64,000 nt of DNA from Nitrospirillum amazonense. GTDB lineage: Bacteria > Pseudomonadota > Alphaproteobacteria > Azospirillales > Azospirillaceae. The notes under the pieces are model-generated. The model was not told where the DNA came from. It made no database searches and saw only the letters and a program-made list of their open reading frames with translations. This document shows positions 44,725 to 53,338 of this stretch, piece after piece. The DNA lies in the NCBI RefSeq assembly GCF_007828035.1, contig NZ_VITV01000009.1, positions 124,001 through 188,000 on the forward strand. Direction: 5' to 3'. The position numbers and the translations under genes are program-made. Position 1 is the stretch's first letter; the number at the start of each line of letters is the position of its first letter.

Positions 44725-45936
44725 GTGGCTTCCAAAAGTCGGACGGCCGGCCTGGCGCAGGGGCTGGCGCTGCTGCTGCCCAGCACGATGTCGGTGATGG
44801 GCGTCGTCGTGCTGGCGCCGGTGCTGCCGCAAATGCTGGCGCATTTCAAGGACATGCCCCAGGCCGATTACTGGGTGCCCATGATCCTGACGACACCGGC
44901 GCTGTGCGTGGCCCTGTTCTCCGCGCCCGCCGGTTGGCTGGCCGACCGCTTTGGCCGCCGCCGGCTGCTGATGCTGTCCATGCTGCTGTACGCCGTCTGC
45001 GGCGTCGCCCCGCTGGTCCTTGATGACTTCCGCGCCATCCTGGCCAGCCGGGTGGTGGTGGGGGTGACGGAGGCCGCCGTCATGACCCTGACCACCACCT
45101 TGATCGGCGACTACTTCAAGGGGCAGCAGCGGGAGAAATGGCTGGCGCTGCAGACCGCCGTCGCCTCCATCTCCGCCGTGGCGCTGTTCGTCATCGGCGG
45201 CGCGCTGGGCGCCATCAGCTGGCGGGCCCCCTTCGCCGTTTATGCCAGCAGCCTGCTGCTGCTCGCCGGCATCCGCTTCTTCACCTGGGAGCCGGAGGAG
45301 ACCGAGGACGTCCTGCAGCATCCCGAGGCGCACCGGACCGTGGCCCTTCCCTGGGCGCGCCTGGGGGGCATCTGCGCCATCACCGCCTTCGCCGCCGTCC
45401 TGTTCTATACCGTGCAGGTAGACCTGTCCCTGGCGCTCACCGGCAGGGGCGTCACCGACCCCGCCGCCATCGGTGGCATGACGGCGGCGGCCAGCCTGGC
45501 GGTGCCGGTGGGCACTATCGCCTTCCAGCGCCTGTCCGGCCAGCCGGTGGCCATGCTGTTGCTGATGGCCTTCGCCCTCTGCGGGGCGGGCTTCAGCGGC
45601 ATGGCGCTGGCGACCGGCCATGGATGGCTGCTGGCCTCCGTGGCGCTGGCCCAGTTCGGCTGCGGCCTTATCCTGCCCACCCTGCTGACCTGGGCCCTGC
45701 GCGGCCTGGCGTTCGAGATCCGCGGCCGGGCCACCGGCCTGTGGCAAGCATCCTTCTTCGTTGGACAGTTTCTGAGCGCCTTCGTCGTCACCACCCTGTC
45801 CCATCGCTTCGGCGACATCTTCGGCGCGTTCCTGGGCCTGGCCATCGCCAGCGGCATCGCCGCCGCGCTGGCGCTGGGCGGCCTAGCGCTCATGGGCAAC
45901 CGCGCCCAGGAGGCAACCGCGCCCGGGGCGCGCTGA
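44725..45936 (+). CDS. MFS transporter
   Basis: This 403-residue protein has twelve hydrophobic segments and the MFS loop motif GWLADRFGRRRLL between TM2 and TM3. The GTG at 44725 follows GGGAGGG; the frame to 44632 adds only a charged, non-membrane stretch. It may export drugs or siderophore-like compounds, but nothing in the sequence fixes the substrate. It stands alone and converges on the FAD oxidoreductase gene with 19 bp between stops. Confidence 0.9.
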   Translation: MASKSRTAGLAQGLALLLPSTMSVMGVVVLAPVLPQMLAHFKDMPQADYWVPMILTTPALCVALFSAPAGWLADRFGRRRLLMLSMLLYAVCGVAPLVLDDFRAILASRVVVGVTEAAVMTLTTTLIGDYFKGQQREKWLALQTAVASISAVALFVIGGALGAISWRAPFAVYASSLLLLAGIRFFTWEPEETEDVLQHPEAHRTVALPWARLGGICAITAFAAVLFYTVQVDLSLALTGRGVTDPAAIGGMTAAASLAVPVGTIAFQRLSGQPVAMLLLMAFALCGAGFSGMALATGHGWLLASVALAQFGCGLILPTLLTWALRGLAFEIRGRATGLWQASFFVGQFLSAFVVTTLSHRFGDIFGAFLGLAIASGIAAALALGGLALMGNRAQEATAPGAR

Positions 45937-45955
45937 CGGTCCGGTCTTCCCTTGC

Positions 45956-47074
45956 TCACGCGTCCAGCAGGCCGGCCACCGCCTCGCCGATGGCGAGGGA
46001 GGAGGTCAGCCCCGGGCTCTCGATGCCGAACAGGGCCACCAGGCCCGGCAGGCCGTGGGCCGACTGCCCATCCAGGCGGAAGTCGGGCTGCGCCTCGCCA
46101 GGCCCATGGATCTTGGGCCGCACGCCGGCGTAGTCCGGCACCAGGGCGCCATCGGGCAGGCCCGGCCAGAACCGGCGGATGTAGCGGTAGAAGCCGTCGG
46201 CGCGGCTGGGATCCACGCGATAGTCGGGCGCCTCGACATATTCCAGGTCGGGGCCGAAGCGCGCCTGCCCGCCCAGGTCGCGGCGATAGTGCACGCCCAG
46301 GGCACCGGGAATGGGGGGCGGATAGACCAGGCGCTTGAACGGCGCCCGGCCATTGAGGGCGAAGTAGCTGCCCTTGCCGTAGTGCGCCCGGGGGATCAGG
46401 GCGGCGGGGAAGCCCTCGATACGGGCCGCCACATCCTGGGCCGACAGGCCCGGCGCGGTCACCAGCAGACGGGTGGTGACGGTGGTGGGATCGCGCCCAC
46501 CGGTGCGCACGGCATAGCCGCCGCCCTCCAGGGAGGTGGCAGCCAGCACCGGCGTGCCGGTGACCACGGCGCCATCCCGGCCCTCGATCTCCCCCCGCAG
46601 CGCCACCATGTAGCCATGGCTGTCGAAGATGCCGCTTTCGGGCGAGATCAGGGCGGCCACGGCGCGCAGGTCCGGCTCCAGCGCGTGCACCTCGGCCGCG
46701 CTCAACCAGCGCATGCCTTCCACGTCGTTGATCCGGGCCTGGTTCAGGATGCCCTCCAGCCGGGGCACCTCCGCCTCTTCCGTCGCCACCACCAGCTTGC
46801 CGCACTTGTCGTAGGTGACGCCGTGGGCATCCAGGAAGGGGTACAGCATCCGCCGCCCGGCCACGCAGAACCGCGCCCGCAGGGACCCGGTGGGATAGTA
46901 GAGGCCGCCGTGCGCCACCTCGGAATTACGGGAGGACACGCCTTGGCCGATGGCCTCCTCCGCCTCCAGCACCGCGACGGTCAGGCCACGCAGGGCCAGG
47001 GCGCGGCCGCAGGCCAAACCCACAGCCCCCGCCCCCACAACGATCGCGTCGAAATCCGTATCCGCGCCGGCCAT
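45956..47074 (-). CDS. FAD-dependent oxidoreductase, LhgO/DAO family
   Basis: This 372-residue flavoprotein has an N-terminal dinucleotide site AIVVGAGAVGLACGRALALRG followed by VLEAEEAIGQGVSSRNSEVAHGGLYY. The latter is characteristic of the L-2-hydroxyglutarate oxidase and glycerol-3-phosphate/D-amino-acid oxidase group. The C-terminal PKIHGPGEAQPDF and FGIESPGLTSSLAIGEAV complete the family pattern. The likely substrate is a 2-hydroxy acid, but this is inferred. There is no signal peptide. GGGAGCAAGGC precedes the ATG. It diverges from the unknown 527-residue protein across 270 bp. Confidence 0.88.
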   Translation of the reverse strand: MAGADTDFDAIVVGAGAVGLACGRALALRGLTVAVLEAEEAIGQGVSSRNSEVAHGGLYYPTGSLRARFCVAGRRMLYPFLDAHGVTYDKCGKLVVATEEAEVPRLEGILNQARINDVEGMRWLSAAEVHALEPDLRAVAALISPESGIFDSHGYMVALRGEIEGRDGAVVTGTPVLAATSLEGGGYAVRTGGRDPTTVTTRLLVTAPGLSAQDVAARIEGFPAALIPRAHYGKGSYFALNGRAPFKRLVYPPPIPGALGVHYRRDLGGQARFGPDLEYVEAPDYRVDPSRADGFYRYIRRFWPGLPDGALVPDYAGVRPKIHGPGEAQPDFRLDGQSAHGLPGLVALFGIESPGLTSSLAIGEAVAGLLDA

Positions 47075-47153
47075 GCCTTGCTCCCGTCCTATCCGCGGTC
47101 AAATCTGCCCGGACGGTGCCGCGTCGCGCAATGCCGCAGGCGCGGGTCGCGCC

Positions 47154-47181
47154 TCAAACCTTTTGGAAGGGTCAAACCTTT
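47154..47181. repeat. Direct repeat in the divergent promoter region
   Basis: TCAAACCTTT occurs at 47154-47163 and 47172-47181, 18 bp apart. It is in the intergenic region between the FAD oxidoreductase and the unknown protein and may be a binding site for a regulator working on one DNA face. Confidence 0.4.
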
Positions 47182-47344
47182 AAGATAATTGTCGGCCGAG
47201 GGACCGGAGCGTATTACCTTGGGGGATGTTCGTTTACCTGCCGGAAATATCCGCAGGCCATAATGGATGCCGTTGGCGCATGGGCTATGGGGTTGGAAGC
47301 ATGGGGTTGAGCACGGCTTGCCGCGGCGGCCTTCGGGGCAGGGC

Positions 47345-48928
47345 ATGACCCCGGCGGAAGACGATCGTGCCCGCACGCTGACCGACTTGGTGGACCGGCT
47401 ATCGCCCGAGGCCGCGCGCAAACTGTTCGAAGAGGTCGATTCCAGCCCGGACCAAAGCCGGGCGATGGTGCGCCGCGCCCTGATCCACAAGCTGAACGCC
47501 CAGCGCCAGGCCCACGCCCGGCGCCAGTTCACCCAGCTGTTTGAACCTTTCCTGACCAGCGACCCCTGGCTGCTTCGCGAAGAGTTCCACTGTCCCGGCA
47601 GCATCCACCCGCTGGACGTGGGCGGCCTGTGGTCCGCCCTGGCCGCCAAGCCGCTGGCGCCGCTGAGCCGCTCGGTGGATGAGACCCTGTCGGCCCTGGC
47701 CCAGGAACAGCCGCTGTTCGTCGTGCTGCGCACGCCCAAGGCCCTGGCCCTGCGTGAGGAACTGCGCGTGGCCGCCGCCGCGCGGCTGTCACAGACCCTG
47801 CAGGACAAGGCCGCCACCAAGGATTTGCTGGAGGCGATGAACGCCTGGCGCCGGACGGAGGCGACGCGCAAGAACCTTGGGGTGGTGCCCCGCCCCCTGA
47901 TGCTGGCCGACCTGTCGCTGCTGTACATGCTGCTGGAGAACGGCGGCCCCTATTCCCGCCTGGTCATGGGCCTGAACGGCAATGATGACAACGGCGGAGC
48001 CGACGGGGCGGCGGCCGTGCTGTCCTTCCAAGCGCCAGGCGTACCGGCGGCCCAGGCCAACCAGCTGACCCTGCTGATGCCCCTGGTGCTGCTGAACCGC
48101 CACCGCGCCTACCGGCAGATGAGCGGCTATCTGGTGCAGGGTCCCACCGACTGGCAGCCGGTGCTGCTGTCGGCCCTGGTGCGCCACCTGGCCCGCACCT
48201 GCCAGGTCCTGGCCGACGAGCTGGGCGCCCTGGCCGGCGCCGGCGAGGTGGCCCGCCGCCCGCTGGTCGTCGCCTCGGAACGGCGCGAGCTGCTGGAGCG
48301 GGAGCTGGTCTACCTGGACGACCTGCTGACCCTGTTCGACGAGTTCGACCTGCTGCGCGACGGCCGCGAGGCCAGCCTGGCCCACGGCACCCTGGACACC
48401 ATGATCAAAAAGGTGGAGGGCGCGCTGTACCCCTACCTGTCCATGCGCGTGTCGGTCACGGCTCATGCCAAAGGCCGGATGGCGCTGGACCATGCCGCGC
48501 TGGCTTGGGCGCTGGGCTACACCATGCGCTGGCGCAACACCCTGACGCGCAGCCTGCACTGGGGCACCCGCTACAGCGACTTCCGCGAGCGGCTGGTGGA
48601 GGATCTGACGGACGCCTACCGCGCCGCCTTCTCCCGCACCGAGGCGGGCGACAGCCGGGAGCGGCTGGGCCAGGCGGTGCGCGCGGCGGAGCTGTCGCAG
48701 GCTGTGGGTGCTGATTTGCGCGAAAGCATGACCCTGCTGGACCAGGGGCTGGTGCAGACGGCCACCGACCGCCTGCGCGACGCCACCCCCATGACCGGCG
48801 CCGAGATGGCCCTGATCACCACCCTGCTGGTCAAGGCGCAGAATGAACTGCGCCGGACCAAGCACTGGCGCGACGCCAACCTGGTGAACCTCGTCACCCT
48901 GGCCGAGGGGCGCGGACTGAAAGGTTGA
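47345..48928 (+). CDS. Unrecognised 527-residue, mainly helical protein
   Basis: I do not recognise this family. The ATG at 47345 follows GGGGCAGGGC; an upstream ATG at 47267 adds an unconvincing Trp/Gly-rich piece. The protein has no signal peptide or clear TM helix. It is Leu/Ala/Arg-rich with many charged helices, for example residues 10-45 (TLTDLVDRLSPEAARKLFEE), and the coil-like RRELLERELVYLDDLLTLFDEFDLL near 320. The C-terminal part has SQAVGADLRESMTLLDQ and GAEMALITTLLVKAQNELRR. Codon use is like the neighbours. It stands alone between divergent and convergent genes. Cytoplasmic, perhaps structural or regulatory; no function is proposed. Confidence 0.8.
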   Translation: MTPAEDDRARTLTDLVDRLSPEAARKLFEEVDSSPDQSRAMVRRALIHKLNAQRQAHARRQFTQLFEPFLTSDPWLLREEFHCPGSIHPLDVGGLWSALAAKPLAPLSRSVDETLSALAQEQPLFVVLRTPKALALREELRVAAAARLSQTLQDKAATKDLLEAMNAWRRTEATRKNLGVVPRPLMLADLSLLYMLLENGGPYSRLVMGLNGNDDNGGADGAAAVLSFQAPGVPAAQANQLTLLMPLVLLNRHRAYRQMSGYLVQGPTDWQPVLLSALVRHLARTCQVLADELGALAGAGEVARRPLVVASERRELLERELVYLDDLLTLFDEFDLLRDGREASLAHGTLDTMIKKVEGALYPYLSMRVSVTAHAKGRMALDHAALAWALGYTMRWRNTLTRSLHWGTRYSDFRERLVEDLTDAYRAAFSRTEAGDSRERLGQAVRAAELSQAVGADLRESMTLLDQGLVQTATDRLRDATPMTGAEMALITTLLVKAQNELRRTKHWRDANLVNLVTLAEGRGLKG

Positions 48929-48932
48929 GTCC

Positions 48933-49793
48933 TTACGCCCGCGCCAGCCGGCGCGCGCGCTGCTTCAGGTCGCCTACCACGGATGCCAGGGTCAGGCCCA
49001 GGCCGCCGGCCAGGACATACCAGGCGGGGCGGATGCCCGCATCCCAGTCGAAGCTGAGGTTGGCCTCCAGCACCAGATCCGGCGGCAGGTGGCGCACAGC
49101 CCAGAAGCCCAACGCCTCCACCCCCGCCGTGCCAAGGGCCGCCAGGACGCTGAGCCCCAGCAGCACGGGGACCGAGCGGGCCCGCCCATCGGGCAGCACG
49201 CGGTTCAGCAGGCGGTAGGCCAGCAGCCAGGCCAGCCAGCCGGCCATCAGGGTGGGCACCGTCACGTCGGCCTTTTCCTGCAGGAAATAATGGACCAGGC
49301 CCAGGATGGCGATGGGATAGACCAGGGCGTGCAGCCGGCGCCAGCGCGGGCCGCCCAGCCGCTTGATCATGCCATCGGTGGAGGTGATGCCCAGCGCCAC
49401 CAGGCCCAGCAGCGCCACGAAGCCGATGGTGAGGTAGACGCGGCGCGCGATCTCGGACGCGATGTGCAGGAGGTCCAGCGACTGGTCGGCGGCGTAGCCG
49501 CCCAGGTGGACCACGGCGTAGAGGCAGGCGGCCACGCCGATGCGCCGCCGCACGGTCATCACCGCCGGCCAGCGGGCGATGCGTGCCAGCGGGGTCACCA
49601 GCAGCGACAGCAGCAGGAAGCGGAAGGTCCACACGCCCACCTCATGGATGAAGGCGTTGTAGGGCCGGGGACCCAATTGCCCCATGATGGCGTCATAGCC
49701 GATGAGGGCCATGGGCAGGCACAAGCCCGCCAGCACCAGGGTCATCAGCCAGGAGTAGCGGCCGGCCCGGTCCTGCCACAGGCGCCAGTTCAT
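48933..49793 (-). CDS. MsrQ/YedZ-like heme-binding membrane protein
   Basis: This 286-residue protein has a six-helix ferric-reductase-like core. Histidines sit in AFIHEVGVWTFRFLLLSLL, YAVVHLGGYAADQSL, RRLHALVYPIAILGLVHYF and others, and these match the heme-coordinating helices of MsrQ. TSTDGMIKRLGGPRWRRLHALVY is the most typical stretch. MsrQ passes electrons from quinones to the periplasmic methionine sulfoxide reductase MsrP; no msrP gene is next to it. Its C-terminus carries an additional membrane segment (AWYVLAGGLGLTLASVVGDLK). It converges on the unknown 527-residue gene, 4 bp between stops. Confidence 0.82.
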   Translation of the reverse strand: MNWRLWQDRAGRYSWLMTLVLAGLCLPMALIGYDAIMGQLGPRPYNAFIHEVGVWTFRFLLLSLLVTPLARIARWPAVMTVRRRIGVAACLYAVVHLGGYAADQSLDLLHIASEIARRVYLTIGFVALLGLVALGITSTDGMIKRLGGPRWRRLHALVYPIAILGLVHYFLQEKADVTVPTLMAGWLAWLLAYRLLNRVLPDGRARSVPVLLGLSVLAALGTAGVEALGFWAVRHLPPDLVLEANLSFDWDAGIRPAWYVLAGGLGLTLASVVGDLKQRARRLARA

Positions 49794-50036
49794 GCCTTGC
49801 CCCCGGCGAAACTACTGCGATATGCAATACCTTTTGCAAAACTGACGGCAAAAACGCCGGACATTTCTGTTGCATAACGCATTATCTTCGCCTTTTCAGA
49901 GGGATAAACCGAACCATCATCCCTAATTAATTCCTTATTTACCTTACCGCGCGCGGCCATCCGCCGCACCTGGCCCGGTCCTTGCGTTAACCATTGCCAA
50001 AACGGGCTTCAAGCCCACTGGAACCGAGGACCATTC

Positions 50037-50498
50037 ATGACCCGCCTGCTGACAGCCCTGATCCTGGGCTGCCTGGCATGGACCGCCGCCACCGCGCCGG
50101 CCCGCGCCGCCACCGCCAAGAACACCATCGGCCTGAAGGCCACCGTCGTCACCGCCTGCACCGTGGACGTCACCGACCTGGGTGTCGCCCTGGATGTGGT
50201 GGGCGGCGAGACCAAGCGCCAGGTGGGCAGCGTGGTTGAAAACTGCAACGATGCCAAGGGCTACACCATCACGGTCAACTCCGCCAACAATGGCAAGCTG
50301 CAGTCGGGCAAGAACACGGTTACCTTCACCACCCTCTACGACGGCACCACCGGCAACGGCAGCGGCAGCGTCTCCGTCACCCGGTCCAAGGCCACCTTCG
50401 CCAAGACGGCCGCCGTGGCCGTCACCATCGCCGGCAACGCCAAGACCATCGCCGGCAACTACACGGATACCCTGACCATCACCATCAAGGCGAAGTGA
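50037..50498 (+). CDS. Secreted spore-coat-U-like (SCPU) protein
   Basis: This 153-residue exported protein has a signal peptide ending in APARAATAKN and one SCPU-like beta-sandwich domain. The domain starts ATVVTACTVDVTDLG and has a second cysteine in VVENCNDAKGY; these two should form the family's disulfide. The rest is Thr/Gly/Asn-rich strands ending TDTLTITIKAK. SCPU proteins include CsuA/B-type pilins assembled by chaperone-usher systems, but no chaperone or usher gene is nearby, and the protein is slightly shorter than typical pilins. GAGGA precedes the ATG. It may be an orphan subunit or a stand-alone adhesive protein. Confidence 0.75.
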   Translation: MTRLLTALILGCLAWTAATAPARAATAKNTIGLKATVVTACTVDVTDLGVALDVVGGETKRQVGSVVENCNDAKGYTITVNSANNGKLQSGKNTVTFTTLYDGTTGNGSGSVSVTRSKATFAKTAAVAVTIAGNAKTIAGNYTDTLTITIKAK

Positions 50499-50600
50499 CA
50501 CGGCGCCAGGCGGCCGCCTGCACAGAATCTGCACAAAAGACGCTGGATATCTGCTGACCGGCGCCCGCAGGGCTGCACGGTCGCGTCGCATAACGGCGGC

Positions 50601-50762
50601 ATGACACCCGCCGGAACCCCACCCCTGACTCCCGCCCCCGCTCCCCTGCCGCCGTGCGTCCTGCGCGACGGCTGGTGGCTGGCGGCGAACCCGCGCCCGG
50701 GATCCTGGGGGCCGACGGCCGTCATCCTGCCCTTCAAGACCAGGAAGACCCCGGCCCCATGA
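50601..50762 (+). CDS. 53-residue Pro-rich small protein, coupled upstream of a two-component system
   Basis: This small frame encodes a proline-rich N-terminal half followed by CVLRDGWWLAANPRPGSWG and a basic tail PFKTRKTPAP. Its TGA overlaps the ATG of the next small frame (ATGA at 50759-50762), and that frame in turn overlaps the response regulator, which argues that it is translated. There is no signal or TM segment and I do not recognise a family. The weak upstream box GGCGGC leaves the start uncertain. Confidence 0.4.
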   Translation: MTPAGTPPLTPAPAPLPPCVLRDGWWLAANPRPGSWGPTAVILPFKTRKTPAP

Positions 50763-51001
50763 CCGATATCACCCCCGTCACGACCGCCGGTGCTGCGCCC
50801 GGCGGCGACGCCCCCGGCTTGCCTGTCGCCGGCTTGGCGACGCTGGCGAGCCATTTGTTTCATGACGCGCCGCTGGGCATCGCCCCGCCGGCCTTCCTGA
50901 CCACCCACGCCGACTGGCGCAGCTGGACCGCGCGCGACCAAGGCTTGCGGGACTATCTGGCCGCCCATCCAGATGGTATCGATCAGACGAGCCAACCATG
51001 A
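50759..51001 (+). CDS. 80-residue small protein coupled to the response regulator
   Basis: This frame begins MTDITPVTTAGAAPGG, has an Ala/Gly/Pro-rich first half, then a helical part (LATLASHLFHDAPLG and DWRSWTARDQGLRDYLAAH) with several aromatic residues. Its stop overlaps the response-regulator start by ATGA. AGGAAGACC lies upstream of the ATG at fair distance. No family is recognised. Its position suggests an accessory or adaptor for the two-component system, but that is inference. Confidence 0.5.
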   Translation: MTDITPVTTAGAAPGGDAPGLPVAGLATLASHLFHDAPLGIAPPAFLTTHADWRSWTARDQGLRDYLAAHPDGIDQTSQP

Positions 51002-51741
51002 TGGGCATCATGCACCGCATCCTTGTCGTCGATGACGATCCCCATATCCGCGACGTCCTGTGCTTCGCCCTGGAGAAGGCCGGCATGGCGGCGGAGTGGG
51101 CCGGCAACGGCGTGGACGCCCTGGACCTGGCCACCCGAAACCCACCCAGCCTGGTGGTGCTGGACGTGGGCATGCCAGAGATGGACGGGCTGGAGGTCTG
51201 CCGCCGCCTGCGCCGCGCCTCCGACGTGCCCATCCTGTTCCTGTCCGCCCGGGATGAGGAGATTGACCGCGTGCTGGGGCTGGAGATGGGCGGCGACGAT
51301 TACGTCACCAAGCCCTTCAGCCCGCGTGAGCTGGTGGCGCGCGTCAACGTCATCCTGCGCCGGGCCCGGGGCCCCGCCCCGGCGGTGGCACCGCCGCAAG
51401 AGGACGCCCCTCCCCTGACGCCCGCTCCCATAGTCAGGGGCGCCCTGGTGCTGGACAGCGCCGGCCACCGCGCCACCGTGGCGGGGCGTGAGCTGGGCCT
51501 GACGGCGCGCGAATTCATGATGGTGAAGACCCTGGCCAGCCGGCCGGCGGTGGTGTTCAGCCGCAACCAGCTGATGGACGCAGCATATCCCGACAACATC
51601 CACGTCTCCGACCGCACCATCGACAGCCATGTGCGCAACATCCGCGCCAAGTTCCAGGCGGCGGGGTGCGAGGACGCGGTGGAAACGGTGCACGGGGTGG
51701 GCTTCCGCCTGGGCGCCTGCACCACGGGCACGGCGCCGTGA
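50998..51741 (+). CDS. OmpR-family response regulator
   Basis: This 247-residue regulator has a receiver domain (ILVVDDDPHIRDVLC, phospho-Asp in LVVLDVGMPEMDG, Lys in DDYVTKPFSPREL). A Pro/Ala linker follows, then a winged-helix domain (LTAREFMMVKTLASRPAVVFSRNQLMDAAY, then TIDSHVRNIRAKF, ending ETVHGVGFRLG). It starts inside the stop of the 80-residue frame and its own stop overlaps the kinase GTG (GTGA at 51738-51741). Sequence and kinase architecture resemble CreB/CreC or ChvI/ChvG systems. Its cognate kinase gene is frameshifted. Confidence 0.9.
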   Translation: MMGIMHRILVVDDDPHIRDVLCFALEKAGMAAEWAGNGVDALDLATRNPPSLVVLDVGMPEMDGLEVCRRLRRASDVPILFLSARDEEIDRVLGLEMGGDDYVTKPFSPRELVARVNVILRRARGPAPAVAPPQEDAPPLTPAPIVRGALVLDSAGHRATVAGRELGLTAREFMMVKTLASRPAVVFSRNQLMDAAYPDNIHVSDRTIDSHVRNIRAKFQAAGCEDAVETVHGVGFRLGACTTGTAP

Positions 51742-53337
51742 CGCCCCTGCGCGTCCGCGCCAAATGGCGCCCGTCGCTGGGCATGATCGTGGTGGCGGTG
51801 CTGCTGGCGGTCGCCGCACTGCCCCTGGCCGGGCTGTTCTTTTTTCGCCTGTATGAGAACCAGCTGGTGCGCCAGACGGAGGCGGAGCTGATCGCCCAGG
51901 CCAGCGTGCTGGCCGCCGCCTACGCCGACGCGGTGGAGCGGCTGGACCCGCCGCCGGCCCTGTCGCCCACCCCCCTCACATCCCTGGCACCAGAGGAGCG
52001 GTTCCATCCCATCGAGCCGGCGCTGGACCTGACCAGTGATGACGTGCTGGGCGCCCGGCCGGCGGCCGTGCCGGCCACCGCCGCCGTGGACCCTGCCCTG
52101 CAGGCCATCGGGTCCAAAATCTACGCCATCACCCAGCGGGCGCAGGACCAGATGCTGGCCGGCGTGCGGGTGCTGGACTTCAACGGCACCATCCTGGCGG
52201 GGGCGGAGGAGGTGGGCCTGTCCCTGGCCGACGTGCCGGAGGTGGCGGGCGCCCTGGCCGGGCAATACCACGCGACCTTGCGCGTCCGCCGGTCGCAGCA
52301 TGAGCCGCCGCCGCTCTATTCCATGAGCCGGGGGACGGGCGTGCGGGTGTTCGTAGCCCTGCCCGTCATCGCCCATACCCAAAACGGGGACCGTGTGGCA
52401 GGCGTCATCTACGCCTCGCGCACGCCCAACAACATCTTCCGCCACCTGTATGGGGAACGGCGGAAGGTGGCCCTGGCCGGCGGCTGCATCCTGGCCGTCA
52501 TCCTGATCATCGCCTTCGTCTTTTCCCGCACCATCACCCGGCCCATCCACCAGCTGGTGCGCCAGACGCGGGAACTGGGCACCCGCGGCCTGGATGAAGG
52601 GCCGGCCCGACGCGCCGCACTACGGTACCCGGGAAATCGCCCTGCTGTCGCAAAGCTTCCACGACATGGCGCAGCGCCTGTCCGACCGGTCGCGCTACAT
52701 CACCACCTTCGCCGCCCATGTCAGCCACGAGCTGAAGTCGCCCCTGACCGGCATCCAGGGGGCGGCGGAGCTGCTGCACGACGACATGGACGGCGAGGCG
52801 GCCATGGACGTCAGCCAGCGCCGGCGCTTCCTGGGCAACATCCTGGCCGACACCCGCCGCCTGACGGCCCTGGTGCAGCGGCTGCGCGACCTGGCCCAGG
52901 CGGACAATCCGGTACGCGGCGGACGCACCAGCCTGGCCGCCGTCTGGCCCGAGCTGGCGGCCCAGTTCCCAGGCCTGGCGCTGACCGCCGGCGGGGAGGA
53001 CGCCGCCGTCGCCATGTCGGCGGAGAACGTGATGATCCTGTTCGGCCACCTGGCGGACAACGCCGGCCGCCACGGCGCCACCGCGCTGGACATCACCGTC
53101 GCCTTCCGCGACTGGGCGGTGGTGGTCACCGTGGCCGACAACGGCCACGGCATCTCCCCCGCCAACCGCGACCGGGTGTTCGACGCCTTCTTCACCACAC
53201 GGCGGGACAGCGGCGGCACCGGCATGGGCCTGCACATCGTGCAATCCCTCCTGCGCTCGCACGGGGGCGACATCCGCCTGGGCGACGCGTCGGAAGGCGG
53301 CGGGGCGGTGTTTGAGGTGACCCTGCCCCGGGCTTGA
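51738..53337 (+). pseudogene. Sensor histidine kinase with a +1 frameshift (CreC/ChvG-like)
   Basis: The kinase begins at the GTG overlapping the regulator stop and runs in frame to about 52604 with TM1 (MIVVAVLLAVAALPLAGLFFF), a periplasmic sensor domain, TM2 (LAVILIIAFVF) and HAMP (FSRTITRPIHQLVRQTRELG). At GATGAAGGGCC (52598-52608) the coding frame shifts. Removing one G gives LDEGRPDAPHYGTREIALL and continues into an intact HisKA (THE-type VSHELKSPLTGIQG), N-box-like LADNAGRHG, VADNGHGIS and GTGMGLHIV to the stop at 53337. The repaired protein would have 532 residues. As read, the first frame continues out of phase, so sensor and catalytic parts are split. A sequencing error in the GGG run is possible; otherwise this is a recent inactivation. 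Confidence 0.88.
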
Positions 53338-53338
53338 G

